Below are positions 1 through 10,831 of a stretch of 64,000 nt of DNA, in pieces. Made by a program: the position numbers and the translations under genes. The stretch is from Rotaria macrura (lineage: Eukaryota > Rotifera > Eurotatoria > Philodinida > Philodinidae), in contig OENT01000002.1 of assembly GCA_900239685.1 (NCBI GenBank), positions 62,001 through 126,000 of the forward strand, read 5' to 3'. Each line of letters begins with the position of its first letter. The first letter of the stretch is position 1. The notes beneath the pieces were generated by a model. The model was given only the letters and a program-made list of their open reading frames with translations. It did no database searches and had not been told where the DNA came from.

Positions 1-1330
1 GTCAACTAAACGGTCCGTATCATTTGATCTGGGTAGGGCTATTTTCGAATGCATTTTTGAAAGCTACACATTTTAATACCAGAGTTGGTCTGTAGAATGA
101 TAATTTTATTACACCGGACACAGAATTTCGTTCTGAATAAAATGGTATAAAAGCTAGCTTGAATAAAAAGAAAAACGTTCAAGTTACTTCGAGTAAAGTA
201 ACAGCGATAGCACAGGTCTCTCAGGAAACTGCGTTTTGGTGTTCTCCTATTTCGTAATTCAAACCTTTTCTCCCAAATATCCATTCGGAAATTTTGAAAA
301 ATACATAAAAAGTGTAAAATTTGAGGTAGAAATTTTTGCCATTTGTGAATTTAAATCGGAACCATCATTACAAAACTGTTATCAATTTTTCATTTTTTTT
401 ATCACGGCAGATCAACAATTGAGTAGATGCTAGTGTTTTGGATTTTGTGTCAAAAAGAAAAATCTGTTTAAATAATGAATTCTCTATAGAATGACCTGAG
501 TAGCTAAGTCGAAAAGAATTTTAAGTTGCTCAAAAATAGAAAACGAAAGTGGGCCGATTGTTATGGTACATCTGTTACATGTTCTGCTGTGAAATACGAG
601 ATACCGCGATAAGGTGAAGTCAGAAAATAAACTTTCTTTCAACACGGAAAATAAAATAATAATAGGAGCTGTGGAAAACGTTTCGGAACGTGAACCAAGA
701 AATTCATTACTGCAGGACCCTGAGAGCTGGTCAGTCTTATGGATTTCATCAACACGACTAGGCTGCATAAGACTTTGTCAAAATGTTATCGAATTCTATG
801 AACTGCATGAAAGTGACATGGAAGTCAATGTCATACCATGCGGTAACACTTCTAATAAGATAATACTCGATCATCTATTATACTGATGTAGCTATGATTC
901 TAGAAGTTTTTTGCAAGTCAGTATGCATGTTCAGCTCCAGGAAATTTCGGCTGGTTCAGATTTACAAAATTAATGCATTTTGAAAAAATTCTGGATACCA
1001 AAAATCATCATTAGATATTGTCTGATAACAAAATAGCAAGATGCATTCAGATTAAAATCGTTCGATCATGTTTCGATGTACCTTAATAATGGTAAATCGT
1101 TTTCCAGAAGCAAAGTTCCATACTTGAATTGTACTGAAAATCATTCTTTTCTCTTTACTCTGCTAGATAAAGATAAATGGAATATGCCATACCGTCTAAG
1201 GGATTTGTTCTTAAGTTTTGAAAACACTTTCTTACAAAACAAGACCTAATCATAGCAGGGGAAATTTGATTTTTCGCCAAATCCTTTCTGTTTCAAACAG
1301 AATGAATTTGTTACAAAATAGTTATTGATA

Positions 1331-1835
1331 GGTTAAAGGGGAGAAGGGAGGGAAAAAACCAACTGAGACTGACGAAGGGATTGCTCGCATCCACCTTCAT
1401 GTATCTTTCCCTCTTGTCCAACATCGTCTTCCGTCGCTATCCTCTGTTGCGCTTCTCTACTGCCCCTTACATGTCTTTTACTCATCTCGCGTATTTCGTG
1501 TTTTTTACCTCTGTAATATTCCTCTTCGCTTCCATGTGCTCTCTTTCTCCTAATTTGTCCCTCTTACCCCCGTATGCCTCTCCTTTCTCCCCTACGTTGT
1601 CTTTATGCTTTCCCCCTCATGCCCCTTTTCTCTCCCTTTCTTATTGCCTCTTCTTCCTTCTCATCTATTTTATCTCTATTGTCTGCCTCTTTTGTCTTTC
1701 TTCTATGTTACATTTCTCGACCCCTCCCCGTATGCCTGTCTCCTCTCCCATCAATGTTGACAATAATCCCGGCCCTCTATGCTTTTCATTTCTCCCCTCT
1801 TCGCTTCCGTTCTTATTTGCTCCATCGCTCTAAAA
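1331..1835. repeat. Purine block followed by a strand-asymmetric pyrimidine tract
   Basis: A G/A-rich block at about 1331-1357 (core GGGGAGAAGGGAGGG) is followed from 1381 to about 1835 by a tract that is overwhelmingly C and T on the + strand. Inside the tract short words recur, for example CCCCGTATGCCT near 1567 and CCCCGTATGCCTG near 1731, and CCTCTTCGCTTCC near 1522 and 1797, so it looks like a degenerate tandem array. The 150-codon open frame on + follows from the composition (few stop codons can form) and is not called as a gene. Nature unknown: degenerate satellite or mobile-element remnant. Confidence 0.5.
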
Positions 1836-2129
1836 GAGATATGATACCGCTATAACTCTAACGTAGTATTAGCATTTTGGATTTCGCTCCAACTCAAATC
1901 TATTTTATTTTGACAGTTAGAAGGTACTTTTACTGCTTTCGAATAAAAGCAGGTAAATTTTGTTGACCGGTACTCAAAAGAAACACTGAATTTTGCTATC
2001 TCATTTCTTTTGTCATGTCGCAAGGGTGTTTCTAGAGGATCAAATGTGAACAGGTATCTTGTCGAAAAACTTTTCGATTATCTATTAACATAATTCGTAA
2101 CAGAAAAATATTTTCTTCAAAAAACCATC

Positions 2130-2460
2130 GGAGAGGAGGTCTCAAAGATTGCCTAAGGAGGATTTAGCTTATTCATCAGCCCAAGAGATTCATTCCGACA
2201 ACTAGATTTCATCGGATTTTGTGGTGAATTTCTATAAAACCGACGGAATCCTGGTTACGGAACGACGTTCCTATCCTTAGGATTGGAATCCGATGACATT
2301 CGTTATAGGGTTCTGACAGACCTCTCATGATGTCATCAGGTACTATTTGACACCAAATAATGACCGGCTATTTTCCTGTCAGATCTGTTACTCATTCCTC
2401 TACCAGGATTTCGTCGGGTTGATCGGATCCTATCAGATCCTGTCGGATTCAATCACCTGG
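2130..2460. repeat. GC-richer patch with recurring TCGGAT/ATCCGA words
   Basis: This stretch is clearly less AT-rich than its surroundings. It repeats the hexamer TCGGAT (about 2212, 2424, 2443) and its complement ATCCGA (about 2287), with a small palindrome TCCTTAGGA at about 2274-2282. It has no coding frame. It could be the remnant of a short inverted-repeat transposon, but no clear terminal repeats or target duplication were found. Confidence 0.25.
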
Positions 2461-2955
2461 GAACTAGTGGCTTCATCATTGATTTTTCCTTAGAAGAAAA
2501 AGAATATCTAACACATTTTGTATAGATTCTGCAATAAGAATATGCTGGATCTACTTGATCTAGTTTTGTCGAATCTAATTCGTTTTTTAGTATACTGTTA
2601 AGTGAAAAACTAGCTTCTTAGACTTTCTCAAAACGCTTCCAAGATTTATTATCCAATTGCTTGTAAAAAAACACTGATGTTTATCATAAAGATGCTGAAT
2701 CCTATCCAATAGCAACGACCTGAAGTAGAACGAAACTGAAAAAATTCTCAGAATAATTGAACAGGACCACGGTTGTGAAAACTTCAATTGTAATTACATT
2801 CGAACAGGACTGTGAAATATGATTACGATTCAATGTTGATTCTCATAGCAATAAAATTTTATACAGATATTTTGAAACTATAAATCAACAATTTCACACA
2901 CCTCTATAAAAGGAGTAATATCATTTCGTTCTTACTATGATTATTTAGAATACAG

Positions 2956-3853
2956 TAACAATATGAAACTTACCAAGATTTATTAAAGAAAAGCAACTTA
3001 AAGAAGCATTTGAACTTTTATTGGAAACGGTTGTGAAAGCAGTCGATATACCATTAGACATATCTGATCATTCTTTTGGTGTTGCTTTCATCACGTTGGA
3101 AAATTCAGCAGCAAAACAAATATTGCTCGATTTACAAAAGCAACATCGACATATTTTCCTGCAGTAAGCAAACTTTTATTTTCATGTAATTTGTAAAAGA
3201 ATGTAATCATGCTTTTTCCCATAGAGCTGAATTGTGGAACGGTCCACTAATCATTAAGCCTTATCCATATTCAAATAGTTATACAGAAGAAGAAGAAGAA
3301 AAAGTTGAGTAAGTGAAGACAATTTTTTTAACAAAGAATCTCAACGGAAACGTTTTCTTCAAGAGCAATTATGTCGACAAACGATTCAGTTCATGAACTG
3401 GCGCAACAAATTGCGAACATATATGTTGCGAATGAAGAAGAGAGCAATGCAAAACTGAAAAAGAAACTGGATGACTTAAAAGAACAAAATATACTGAGAG
3501 GTAAAATCATAGATTTCATGTGTTTAATATGTCTGTGTCAATTCGTTTAGAGATTGAACGAATTGAAAGCGAGGCTACACAATACGAAGCTGAAGCACAA
3601 GCAAAGCGCGAAAAAGCGAAGGTTCTCCGCCAGTCATTGAAGCGGCCACTTTCCGACACATGTGAGTATTGACGATAAAATCTTTTAAAAATATGTTCAG
3701 TTTGATTTATTTTTAGGAAACTCGACGAACTCTAAAGATTTCAATCGTTCATCAATATCCATCGTATCATCGAAATTCGTTGTAGTTCGTGATCTTGAGT
3801 TTGAATCTAAAAAGTATTTTATTGCAATAAAAATTACTTTTTCGATTGATTAG
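2956..3853 (+). pseudogene. RRM plus coiled-coil protein gene, 5'-incomplete, probably decayed
   Basis: Exons fitting in phase: 2956-3163, 3225-3308, 3364-3500, 3551-3661, and possibly 3717-3853. The first encodes an RNA-recognition-motif fold: an RNP2-like NLPRFIKEKQLKEAFE and an RNP1-like FGVAFITLEN. Then come a Glu-rich linker and charged helices (AQQIANIYVANEEES, EIERIESEATQYEAEAQ) typical of a coiled coil. A TGA stop at 2964-2966 sits directly before NLP, where RNP2 of RRM proteins usually has Gly, so GGA to TGA is a likely history. A second TGA forms across the 3661/3717 junction; beyond it 45 codons stay open, so it is either the true stop or another lesion. No start exon was found upstream. 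The exact family is not recognised. The RRM reading is inference from motif shape. Confidence 0.6.
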
Positions 3854-6800
3854 AACTACATACCTTTTTTCATCACAATGAGAATATTTCGGTAACACAG
3901 TTTTTGTTGAAATATTTGATGTAGCTTTATGCACAATTACTGGTGGCGCGACGCGTTCTATATTCTGAGAGAGGACTCACAATGATTGTTTCGTATTTAT
4001 TTATCTAATTATTCATCAAAATAACTTACTGAGTCGATTAAGTCCTTAGATTTGTAATGAGCAAGTTTGTTTGCTCGTGTTCGGCTACAAATAGAGAAAA
4101 ACAAATTAATAATATGACTCATGACAGTAATTGAAAAGAACAAAAAGACCTCGAGCATTTTCTTGACTTTGATTTATGCCGATTACTATCATTGTTTTTA
4201 AAGTAGAATCGGTGAAAAAAGAGAAAACATAAAAATAGACCTGCATTCATGCGCAGACAACAACAACAAGTTTACCACTCAGATCAGAATCTCGATGATG
4301 TTGACCTGAATTCAGTTTTGAACAATTTTGTTTTGTTCTGAAAAGAAAACACCAAGATGGTTTTTTCTTCTCAATTTTTTACTTGAACGAAATAAACAAC
4401 GATAGTTTTGCAATTCGATCTGTCGTTTTTTCAGATTTTTTTGATAGATGTAAACTGTAGGATTAAACAGAGCGCGAGAATCTCAAACAGGTGTAATCAA
4501 CACACTGGTAAACTAATGAAGGATGGTTACCTGATGAGGGTGTTATTCTTCTGAAGTCACTTGATGAACGATGTTGAAGTTGATTAATACCTCTTTGTTG
4601 TGTTAAATGAAGGTGTTCGTTGTCAAGACCCAAAACGTACATGACTAGAACACAAAGCCTTTCGATCTATTGTCGAATAGAATGGAGAACACGAATGAAT
4701 ATTTCCGAGAACAATGTCTCACTAACGCAATACAATAAAACTGGGATTCAAGATTATTCCGAGACTCATCATGCCTCATTACATCTGGCAGTGTATCAGA
4801 AAGCACCTAAGAAAAGTAGATGTGGGTGGGGTGTATGAATGGATCTTCTCTACATGCACACAACACTCATACCCTACAGATATATCGATAGTTCTATCGC
4901 ATTTTAAAAACATTTTCACTTATAGAATTGCAGAATATAACGTACAAACTTGAGTAGCATTGTTTTTGACCCATCTGATTTTTTGAATCTTACAGAAACA
5001 ATATGTTGTCACTATTGTCTTTCCAAGTGAGAAAAGATCGCTCTGCAGCAGTTTTGATGGAAGTAGTGCCGATTTCAGAAGATTGTCATTTAATTTGACT
5101 GCTGCGGACCACAAGTTCTCTCTCTCATTCTGGCAGAACACATACTTATATTGGAGCGAAAACAATAAGACATGAACGAGATACTAGTGATCATAGAATG
5201 CGAGAGAACGGATGTTAACGAGAGAAACGATAAAAGATATAATGAATAACACACCACGAATAGGACCTTACTTGTCGTAAACGTTTTTTCCAAAACGGTC
5301 AGGCCGAGATACTTTTTACATACGACGACTTTATCTGCCAAGAAATGAACAGAAGTGTTTTCATTACATACAAATTTAATCCAATGGCGCATTCTCGTTT
5401 CGTCGAAAACTCGAATTATAATGAAAAAAAATCAGATTCACTGCAATCTGCTCCATTGCTTTGATTGTCTTAAAAAATTATCTTCTAACTAAACTGATCA
5501 AAAGTAGCTAAACTATCTTAGTGATGCTTACTTTGAGAAATTTATATGCATGAGATCAAAAGAAGGAGCTCACTCTAGGTGCAATACTTATTTAAGTGGA
5601 AGAAAACCTTGCTGTATATTATTCCAACTAAACGTAACAAATCAACTTAAATCATTGATAATTTTCATTATGCACATATATCTTTTCTATTTGTGACTAA
5701 TACTGTTCTCCAATAATCTTTGTCAGAAAATATTTACTATCATTGTGCATCACCTTTTGCTGGCATGATTTTTAAAAATTTAATTGAACAGGACATATCC
5801 TCTCTCTTCTGAATAAGTTTCACTTTTCGACGAAACGGGAATACAAGAAGAAAAAGAGTCCGACGAAATGGAAAATTTAATTAAGCTTTCGACGAAACAG
5901 GACCTAATCAATCCAATTACGCTCTTCATAAAATATAGATGAAAGTGCATGTTTTATAAAAACAGTAAAAAATATTCAACCCAATTCATGAAGCATAAAA
6001 ACGATGTTGAATGCCGAAAGACATCACTTTCTCATTAAAGTGGCTATAAAAGGCTGACTCGACAGGCAAACCATGCTCCATTTGGTTACATCAAGGTAAA
6101 GAAAAGAGTACGTTCATAATTATATGTACTATATAGAATATCGAATTAAGCTGTGGCAACGGAGGTTGGACTAATGCCTGACATTGTTCAAAATACATCT
6201 ACAACATCTCGCAGACATTTTCGAAACACAACTCAACGATAAAATCGATCCACGGAATCAACTTAGGAAAACATTAATGACAGAATTGTACAAAAAGATG
6301 ATGAAATTTGTAAGCTTGTAATTTTGCAAATGTTATAAATTTATAGATTTTCAAATAAAGAATAAATAACAGAATCTACGTTCTACAACAGCGATTGTTT
6401 CATTATGTATTCTTTCTGGCATACAGATAAAATTTTTAAGAAGTGTCTTATGTCTGCTGTGCAGAATATATACGATCGTCTTGCATGAAAAAGAAGGAAT
6501 TTCGTTAAAAACAAGGATGAAGAAGGACGCTCCTCAAAAAGGAAAGAAGGACCACTGCAGGCCCTGAACATAATCAAATATGTAATTCCATGAAAAATGA
6601 AAGCATTTCTCGAATTCCTCAACTATTGGATTATGTTTTCGAAGAAAATTATAAAAAGTATAGCTGTGTTTTTCTTTTGGAATAGGCAAATGAGCATTCT
6701 TAGTTCGTTTCAATGATTAAGAAGATGTATATGCTTTTCTGTCCTATTTGATATATGTAACATTTCGTATACGTCATCTGAAGGAATAATATTTCAAGAA

Positions 6801-6941
6801 TCGAGTAAAAGATATTCCGATTTGATATATGTTGCCTAAATCAAGTATAATGAAAAATATATTTATTCGGAAATAAAACACAAATGAAACAAAGATTTTG
6901 CACACTCAACTAAGAGTTAAATATTCTACTTTCATTTATTG
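3854..6941. other. Intergenic, no gene seen
   Basis: No exon chain was recognised. Small open frames (4620-4838, 5090-5392 on the minus strand, 6383-6622 on the minus strand) look like chance. A short word centred on TTTCGACGAAA recurs at about 5398-5411 (inverted), 5824-5838, 5859-5872 and 5886-5902. Confidence 0.5.
5823..5902. repeat. Three short direct copies of a TTCGACGAAA-type word
   Basis: Copies read TTTTCGACGAAACGGGA (about 5824), GTCCGACGAAATGGAA (about 5859) and CTTTCGACGAAACAGGA (about 5886), spaced about 36 and 27 bp apart. An inverted copy lies at about 5398-5411. The core is nearly palindromic. Function unknown. Confidence 0.4.
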
Positions 6942-7451
6942 CTAGTTTTCCTTTTTTTGTTCTCCATTTAATGTTGACTCATCATCATTAGGAGCATTTA
7001 TCATACGATACATTTTTTCTCCTTTTTCTCGACATATTTCAGCCATGTTTCTATAGAATCAATCACACGAGTTTATTTTATCAACGCTAAATAGATCATC
7101 TTACTTGAATTTGGCATTCTCTGTCAAATCTTTAAATCAACCTAAATTATCAGCAATTAAATGAAGATTTTGACATGAATCACATCGAATAATTACGACT
7201 CCTTGCTCATACGATTGACGCGTAATAGTTTTTTGTAATGTGTGATCACATACTTTACAACGAAATTGAATTCTCATACGTTTAAACACGTCTTTATCTA
7301 TATCAGCCAGCGGAACTCTAGTCTGAGTATGATCATTGGATTGTGAAGAGAAATTTCAAATTAAATTACGATGATGATTGGTAATGACTTTTGAAGAGGT
7401 CATTGTGACTCACCTGGCCGTAGAAAGGTGTGTCAATGCAAGACGAAACAT
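6942..7451 (-). pseudogene. DNLZ: DNL-type zinc finger protein (mitochondrial Hsp70 escort), with internal TGA
   Basis: Three exons on the minus strand agree in phase: 7451-7414, 7317-7105 and 7050-6942, about 120 codons. Exon 1 gives MFRLALTHLSTAR, a good mitochondrial presequence. Exon 2 carries the zf-DNL domain with both zinc CxxC pairs (CKVC, CDSC), the signature KTITRQSYEQGVVIIRCDSC and then NLHLIADNLG. Exon 3 supplies the rest (NMAEICREKGEKMYRM). The family (human DNLZ/HEP1, yeast Zim17/Tim15) keeps matrix Hsp70 soluble during protein import. In the family the next residue is Trp (LGWF); here the codon at 7139-7137 is TGA, a one-base change from TGG. Both zinc pairs lie before the stop, but the C-terminal helix would be lost. 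It is either a recent pseudogene, a damaged allele, or a base error. Confidence 0.88.
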
Positions 7452-9284
7452 TTTGTAAACTAGTTCAATAGCAGTATGATGTGAAGATCGGATAGGACAT
7501 TCATATGTAATACATGCAATGATGAGATCAGTCTAAGCGTCGATGTCGCTATTGTTTATAAGTTATGCTTTTTTAAACCGATATATTCTACAATATGCTA
7601 CCTATAGGCACGTTCAAACTAGAGCACGTGATATTGCTAACTGTCGATGTTCATATTTGAATAAACAAATATTATTTCTAGAAAAGAAAAGATGCAATTC
7701 ATCAACTTGTTCAATTCTTCACTTAATGCAATAAATGGTTTTCACCATAGCCAGTGCTACGTGCAACGGTCTTCTCGTGCTTGTCGACTGCTGGTTGAGC
7801 AACTTGAAACAAAAAGCGTTCTTGAAATAAACTTGTTTCGGGACTCTATAATGCTCACAGCTCAAGTGAAGTAAAGTCCAATGAAAGACAATTGTTTGAT
7901 GGAAGCAGCTTATTTCGACTCTCAAGTACGATGTTCAAATAGTTTTCCGGTGCAAGTTCAATTGAATTGATGATGTCACCATTCTCATGACAACTAAAGA
8001 ACAACAGAATGGCGGCTGGTTAGCTGTAACTCAAGCAAACACTCATAACCTGAACGATAAATCGAAGTTTTCTACTGATCTTTAAAAAAGAGAAATTTGT
8101 GTATCGATGACAAGTCGATATCACGATTTCCAATCAAAAGCAATCCTCTGCCTTGTACAAGAAAAAACCTAGTATTACCAAGTTCAGCTGTGAAAATTAT
8201 GAAAATTAGATCGTAATAAAACTGATACCTTAAGAATTTTCATGGGAACCAGTATTCATCTCTTATTGAATCAAACAATGAAGTCAACGTCATCGTTGAA
8301 TCACCTAGTTAGATAAAGAAATCAGCTTCTTCGATTATAATTGCATAGCTCTAGACATGCGTGTAACTGACGATAGATATAGTTGAAGTTTATTCAATAT
8401 TTTGAAATTGAATTCGTGATCAGTCTTTTCACACAATTATGCGAATGAAAATGATCCTTTTTCTCATGTGTCAAATGCATCATATGACCAATGTTTTCCA
8501 TCATTCTGTAATCAGTCTGAAAGTTTATTTCAATTAAATTTTGCTTGACGTGACGGGACAGGACCAAATCAATTAACTTCTCTGTCCGGCCAATTTCATA
8601 CAAGCACAATTGGCATTGAGTATTGTGCATTCATTGCAGCATTTATGCATTAAGTCAAGCATGCATACGTTAGAGGTCATTCGATTGGTTGTCTTCACAC
8701 ATGTCAATATGTCACTGTATGAAATGATACAATGATTGTATTGTAATCATCGTTTACGTCATTCCAATCTTTTTTTAATAATTATTTAGATGTTTACAGT
8801 ATCTTTTTTGTTTGATCAGATACTCGATATGCAGTATTTTAGCTATAGTGTTTCTTATTGTAATTTTCATTGTTTTCTTGTAATAAGGACTTCTCATGTT
8901 AATATTATCGTGAAACAAGTTTGCCATGCAAATATCATCATGATACAGAGTTTTTTCATGTACGTGTTATCTTGTAACTAGTGAACTGCAGAATGATCCC
9001 CTGAGACCTGGGTTGGGACTAAAGATTTTGATTTTTATGGGACCGATACCAATAACTTATTCAGATGGCCCCGATGTCTCCTTTTATCGAAAAGGTTTGA
9101 AAATTTACGCTTTATCTTGCAAAAAATTGCTTGCGTTTAAGAAAATTGTTGTCGCAATCTCTGCTGGGTTAAAATGTGAAACACAATGTAACTACTGTTA
9201 CTAATTACTTGAAAGTTCTTTTCTTTGATGTATCTTGCGAAACATAGCTCACAACCATTTTACTAATATTCTACAACTACATTA
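7452..9284. other. Intergenic, no gene seen
   Basis: No supported exon. The short frames at 7543-7734, 7692-7874, 8394-8630 and 8790-8981 have no family resemblance and no splice partners. Around 8895-8985 a CATG-initiated word of about 26 bp recurs three times with low similarity. Confidence 0.45.
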
Positions 9285-9593
9285 GAGGGATAGCATAATC
9301 CCGTTACACCGGGTATCGACATTTCAACGTCATAATACCCATAGAATTCATTCCAATGTATTACCCCTAGGGTATCGGAAGTCATTACTCTAGGATATAA
9401 CTATATGTTCGGGTAACGACATCAGATACCCTAGGGGTAATACACCAAAACAACTCAAATTCCTCAACTTTTAAGATATAGTTATATGTTGAGGTAACGT
9501 GTTTGGATACCCTATGGGTAATTCATTGGAATGAATTCTATGGATATTATGACGTTGAAATGTTGATACCCAATGTAACGGTATCATGACCTC
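9285..9593. mobile_element. Nested inverted-repeat (MITE-like) element
   Basis: About 310 bp with long imperfect terminal inverted repeats of about 90 bp. The left arm begins GAGGGATAGCATAATCCCG at 9285; the reversed right arm begins GAGGTCATGATACCGTTAC at 9593. Both share CATTTCAACGTCATAATA and ATAGAATTCATTCCAATG. Both ends abut TA (9283-9284 and 9594-9595), compatible with a TA target duplication as made by Tc1/mariner-type transposases. A second inverted pair sits inside, TATTACCCCTAGGGTATC at 9358-9375 and its complement at 9425-9442. A word GATAT-AACTATATGTT and its near copy near 9394 and 9475 run in the same direction. No coding capacity, so non-autonomous. Confidence 0.75.
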
Positions 9594-10831
9594 TATGAGA
9601 TTTTCGGGATTCTCATGGGATTCGGAATCCCAAGAATACGCCGTTCCCCCTTGCATCTATCTCAAAGCACTTTTCATTGAATATCTTTTTGAGTTGCATC
9701 TTGTACTTTTGCTTTCCAACAACAAAATAATAAAGAGAATAATAGATCGAATTAAACAATAAAGAATTATTTTAATTCTACTAGTATTTGTTGCATTTAT
9801 AATTTCATCGAATACAACTAGCTTCAGAAACTGTTGCTAGCATTTTTCAACATGATGATTATATTTGAAGATTTATCCCAATAGATTTATGGTGTATGGA
9901 TTGATTGAAAAGTAAACAGAACGAAACCTGCTTGTGCTTGATCTCTTTTTTGATATAATTTTGATTCTTTCGTTTTCTATTACGCTATAGTCAAGTGCAG
10001 CGATGCTACAGTCGATATGAAATGTTGTTCAGAAAGATGATTCTCTTTTTAGTCAAACGCAATTAATCTATATTGTTTACCCAAGTCCCCTGGGAAATCG
10101 TTTGGCCCCATTATTCAGTTGATTCCTTCAGAAAATACTCAAATCCTGACCTGGATATCTTACATTGGTCAGAGGCAATACTTTTTCATGACAGATGGCA
10201 TTTTATTATGACAGCCGTTCGAAATACAAGAAGATATAAATATTAAACTTGAAAGTAATAACATCGTTTTTATAAAAGATTTCGATTTTGTTACGATGAT
10301 GCAATCAGTGTAAGAGTTTCATTTTTTCACTCTGATCATCTCTGATAGGTTTGTTAATCGACCATAAAGCGAAGGAATTATCTAATTTGCTTATTTCGAT
10401 TCATCACATAAGCGTAATACTGTTATTTATTTTATAAGTACATAAAAAAAAAGATAAATTTCCAAATTAACTTTCTTTTTCATTTTAAGACAAAAACTGC
10501 ATTTCAGCAAACTCGAAGAAGCGTAAAACATATGTTTTAGCTCGAGCAATCAAAACTTTTTTTTAAATGTGTGGTGAAATATTCAATTTGTTGATCGTCA
10601 ATATTTCATCGAGTACCATATGAGAACATTCACATTATGATTAGTTTTTGTGTAATCTTCCAGATCTATTTTTCATAAAAATTTTAAACATACGTGATAA
10701 ACTGCTTGCCATCATCTTTGAGACATACGCAGAATAGTACGTGCACTGATATCCACACGCATATATATATATATATATATGGATGGATGTAGTGAATTAT
10801 GCAACTGTCAATGATCTTATTAAATAGTATC
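9594..10831. other. Intergenic, no gene seen
   Basis: No exon recognised. It contains a simple (AT)n run at about 10762-10781. Confidence 0.45.

Larger units (their letters stand above)
1..2955. other. Gene-poor region with repeat-like patches
   Basis: I find no exon chain with a recognisable protein here. Short open frames at 614-886 and 2587-2787 have no family resemblance and no matching splice partners. Two unusual patches lie inside and are listed separately: a pyrimidine tract (about 1381-1835) and a GC-richer patch with repeated TCGGAT/ATCCGA words (about 2130-2460). Any upstream exon of the RRM gene that begins at 2956 should lie here, but I could not locate it. Confidence 0.5.

Noticed and set aside
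1381-1855. Open frames of 150 and 93 codons on +, hydrophobic-looking
   Set aside because: Two overlapping frames are open at once because the tract is almost only C and T, so few stop codons can occur. No start context, splice sites or family motifs.
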